Origin: Temperatibacter sp965603205 | GTDB lineage: Bacteria; Pseudomonadota; Alphaproteobacteria; Sphingomonadales; Kordiimonadaceae | Direction: 5' to 3' | Assembly (NCBI GenBank): GCA_965603205.1 | Contig: CBFDCC010000001.1 | Span: 186,001-250,000, forward strand | Length of the DNA: 64,000 nucleotides | Part shown: piece by piece, positions 63,769-64,000 of the stretch | Layout of the letters: the number at the start of each line of letters is the position of its first letter | Position numbering within the stretch: the first letter of the stretch is position 1 | Translations under genes and position numbers: made by a program | Notes under the pieces: model-generated | Databases searched by the model: none | Seen by the model: only the letters and a program-made list of their open reading frames with translations | What the model was told of the DNA's origin: nothing

Positions 63769-64000
63769 CTAATGCTTTGCTAAGTTTTGGGCCAAATTTT
63801 GAGCCTGTTGTTGAGTTGGTGTGTTTAGTTGTGCTGACGGGCATGTATTACAATCCGCTTCAGCAACATCACCAAAGGCCGGGGCGTCTTCCCATTCTTT
63901 ATCGAGTGCCTCTAGGCTATCATCACGCGCCTCTTCTTCAGCCAGGGCTTGTTTTACAAAATCTTCATCAATTTTTGCGTCTGTTAGCTTTTCAATAGCC
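63769..64000 (-). CDS. narJ: Nitrate reductase molybdenum cofactor chaperone NarJ, C-terminal fragment
   Basis: About 76 residues of the C terminus, entering from the right edge. The visible part reads AIEKLTDAKIDEDFV, then an acidic stretch (DDSLEALDKEWEDAP) and a low-complexity Gln-rich tail ending NLAKH. Identity comes mainly from position directly before narI plus the acidic EEPVxFG-like AEEEA...PAFGD pattern found in NarJ ends. Confidence 0.85.
   Translation of the reverse strand, partial: AIEKLTDAKIDEDFVKQALAEEEARDDSLEALDKEWEDAPAFGDVAEADCNTCPSAQLNTPTQQQAQNLAQNLAKH

Noticed and set aside
1..64000. CRISPR arrays, insertion sequences, prophage genes
   Set aside because: No regularly spaced repeats, transposase, integrase or phage structural genes were seen. 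The interspersed repeats are irregularly spaced and without spacers.

Overview
The window is ordinary chromosomal DNA of an alphaproteobacterium that can live with or without oxygen. The assignment rests on gene order seen here: tsaD-gpsA-yciI divergent from hemC-hemD-mitofilin-like (Mic60)-hemY, a rrf2-sufBCDS-sufT-sufA operon, rpmH-rnpA-yidD-yidC-engB, and ccoNOQP-ccoG-fixH-fixI-ccoS preceded by hemN. Exported TonB, Tat, PQQ and cytochrome c proteins suggest a free-living aquatic heterotroph. The order within the class cannot be settled from this sequence. No phage, insertion sequence, integrase or CRISPR array was seen.

Layout. 1-5003: start of a DMT transporter, acs, a glutathione transferase, an exported methyltransferase-like protein, a repeat-filled gap and a lipoprotein. 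5032-12850: Rieske protein, yciI, gpsA and tsaD on the minus strand; hemC, hemD, mic60-like, hemY and a truncated globin on the plus strand. 13027-19188: suf operon and its Rrf2 regulator. 19436-22538: an E1 alpha/beta ThDP dehydrogenase pair fused operonically to a cytochrome b561, facing a cytochrome c' gene. 22640-24059: a solitary Fic gene in AT-rich DNA with a repeated operator-like motif. 24060-31186: a tandem FKBP lipoprotein, DUF3253, Hpt, the engB-yidC-yidD-rnpA-rpmH cluster and an orphan histidine kinase. 31179-35150: lipoprotein, tRNA-Arg(ACG), and a translationally coupled pair of exported enzymes (enolase-superfamily homologue and spermidine-dehydrogenase-like flavoprotein). 35386-43149: rsgA, then TonB receptor, fatty-acid hydroxylase-family protein, Tat-exported NTF2-like protein, PQQ/cytochrome c dehydrogenase and a double CDGSH protein. 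43304-50331: GST, exported M20 peptidase, fhs, an AceE-like 2-oxoacid dehydrogenase E1 with a divergent Lrp regulator. 50328-64000: microaerobic and anaerobic respiration: cbb3 oxidase with its assembly genes, hemN, an FNR-type regulator, nnrS and the 3' end of a nar operon (narJ-narI plus a shortened parvulin-family gene).

How the parts fit. Two perfect FNR/FixK palindromes (TTGAC-N4-GTCAA) lie upstream of the cbb3 block and between hemN and a divergent unknown gene. The nearby regulator carries the E..SR recognition-helix residues expected to read such sites, so cbb3, hemN, nnrS and nar probably form one low-oxygen regulon; cytochrome c' and NnrS would handle nitric oxide made during nitrate respiration. 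The most unusual items are the nar-linked PpiC/SurA homologue that has lost its isomerase domain, the regulator's C-terminal cysteine cluster, the exported enolase/flavoprotein pair, the TonB-hydroxylase-PQQ dehydrogenase cluster, the Fic locus with its repeats, and a family of interspersed hairpin repeats whose stems covary.
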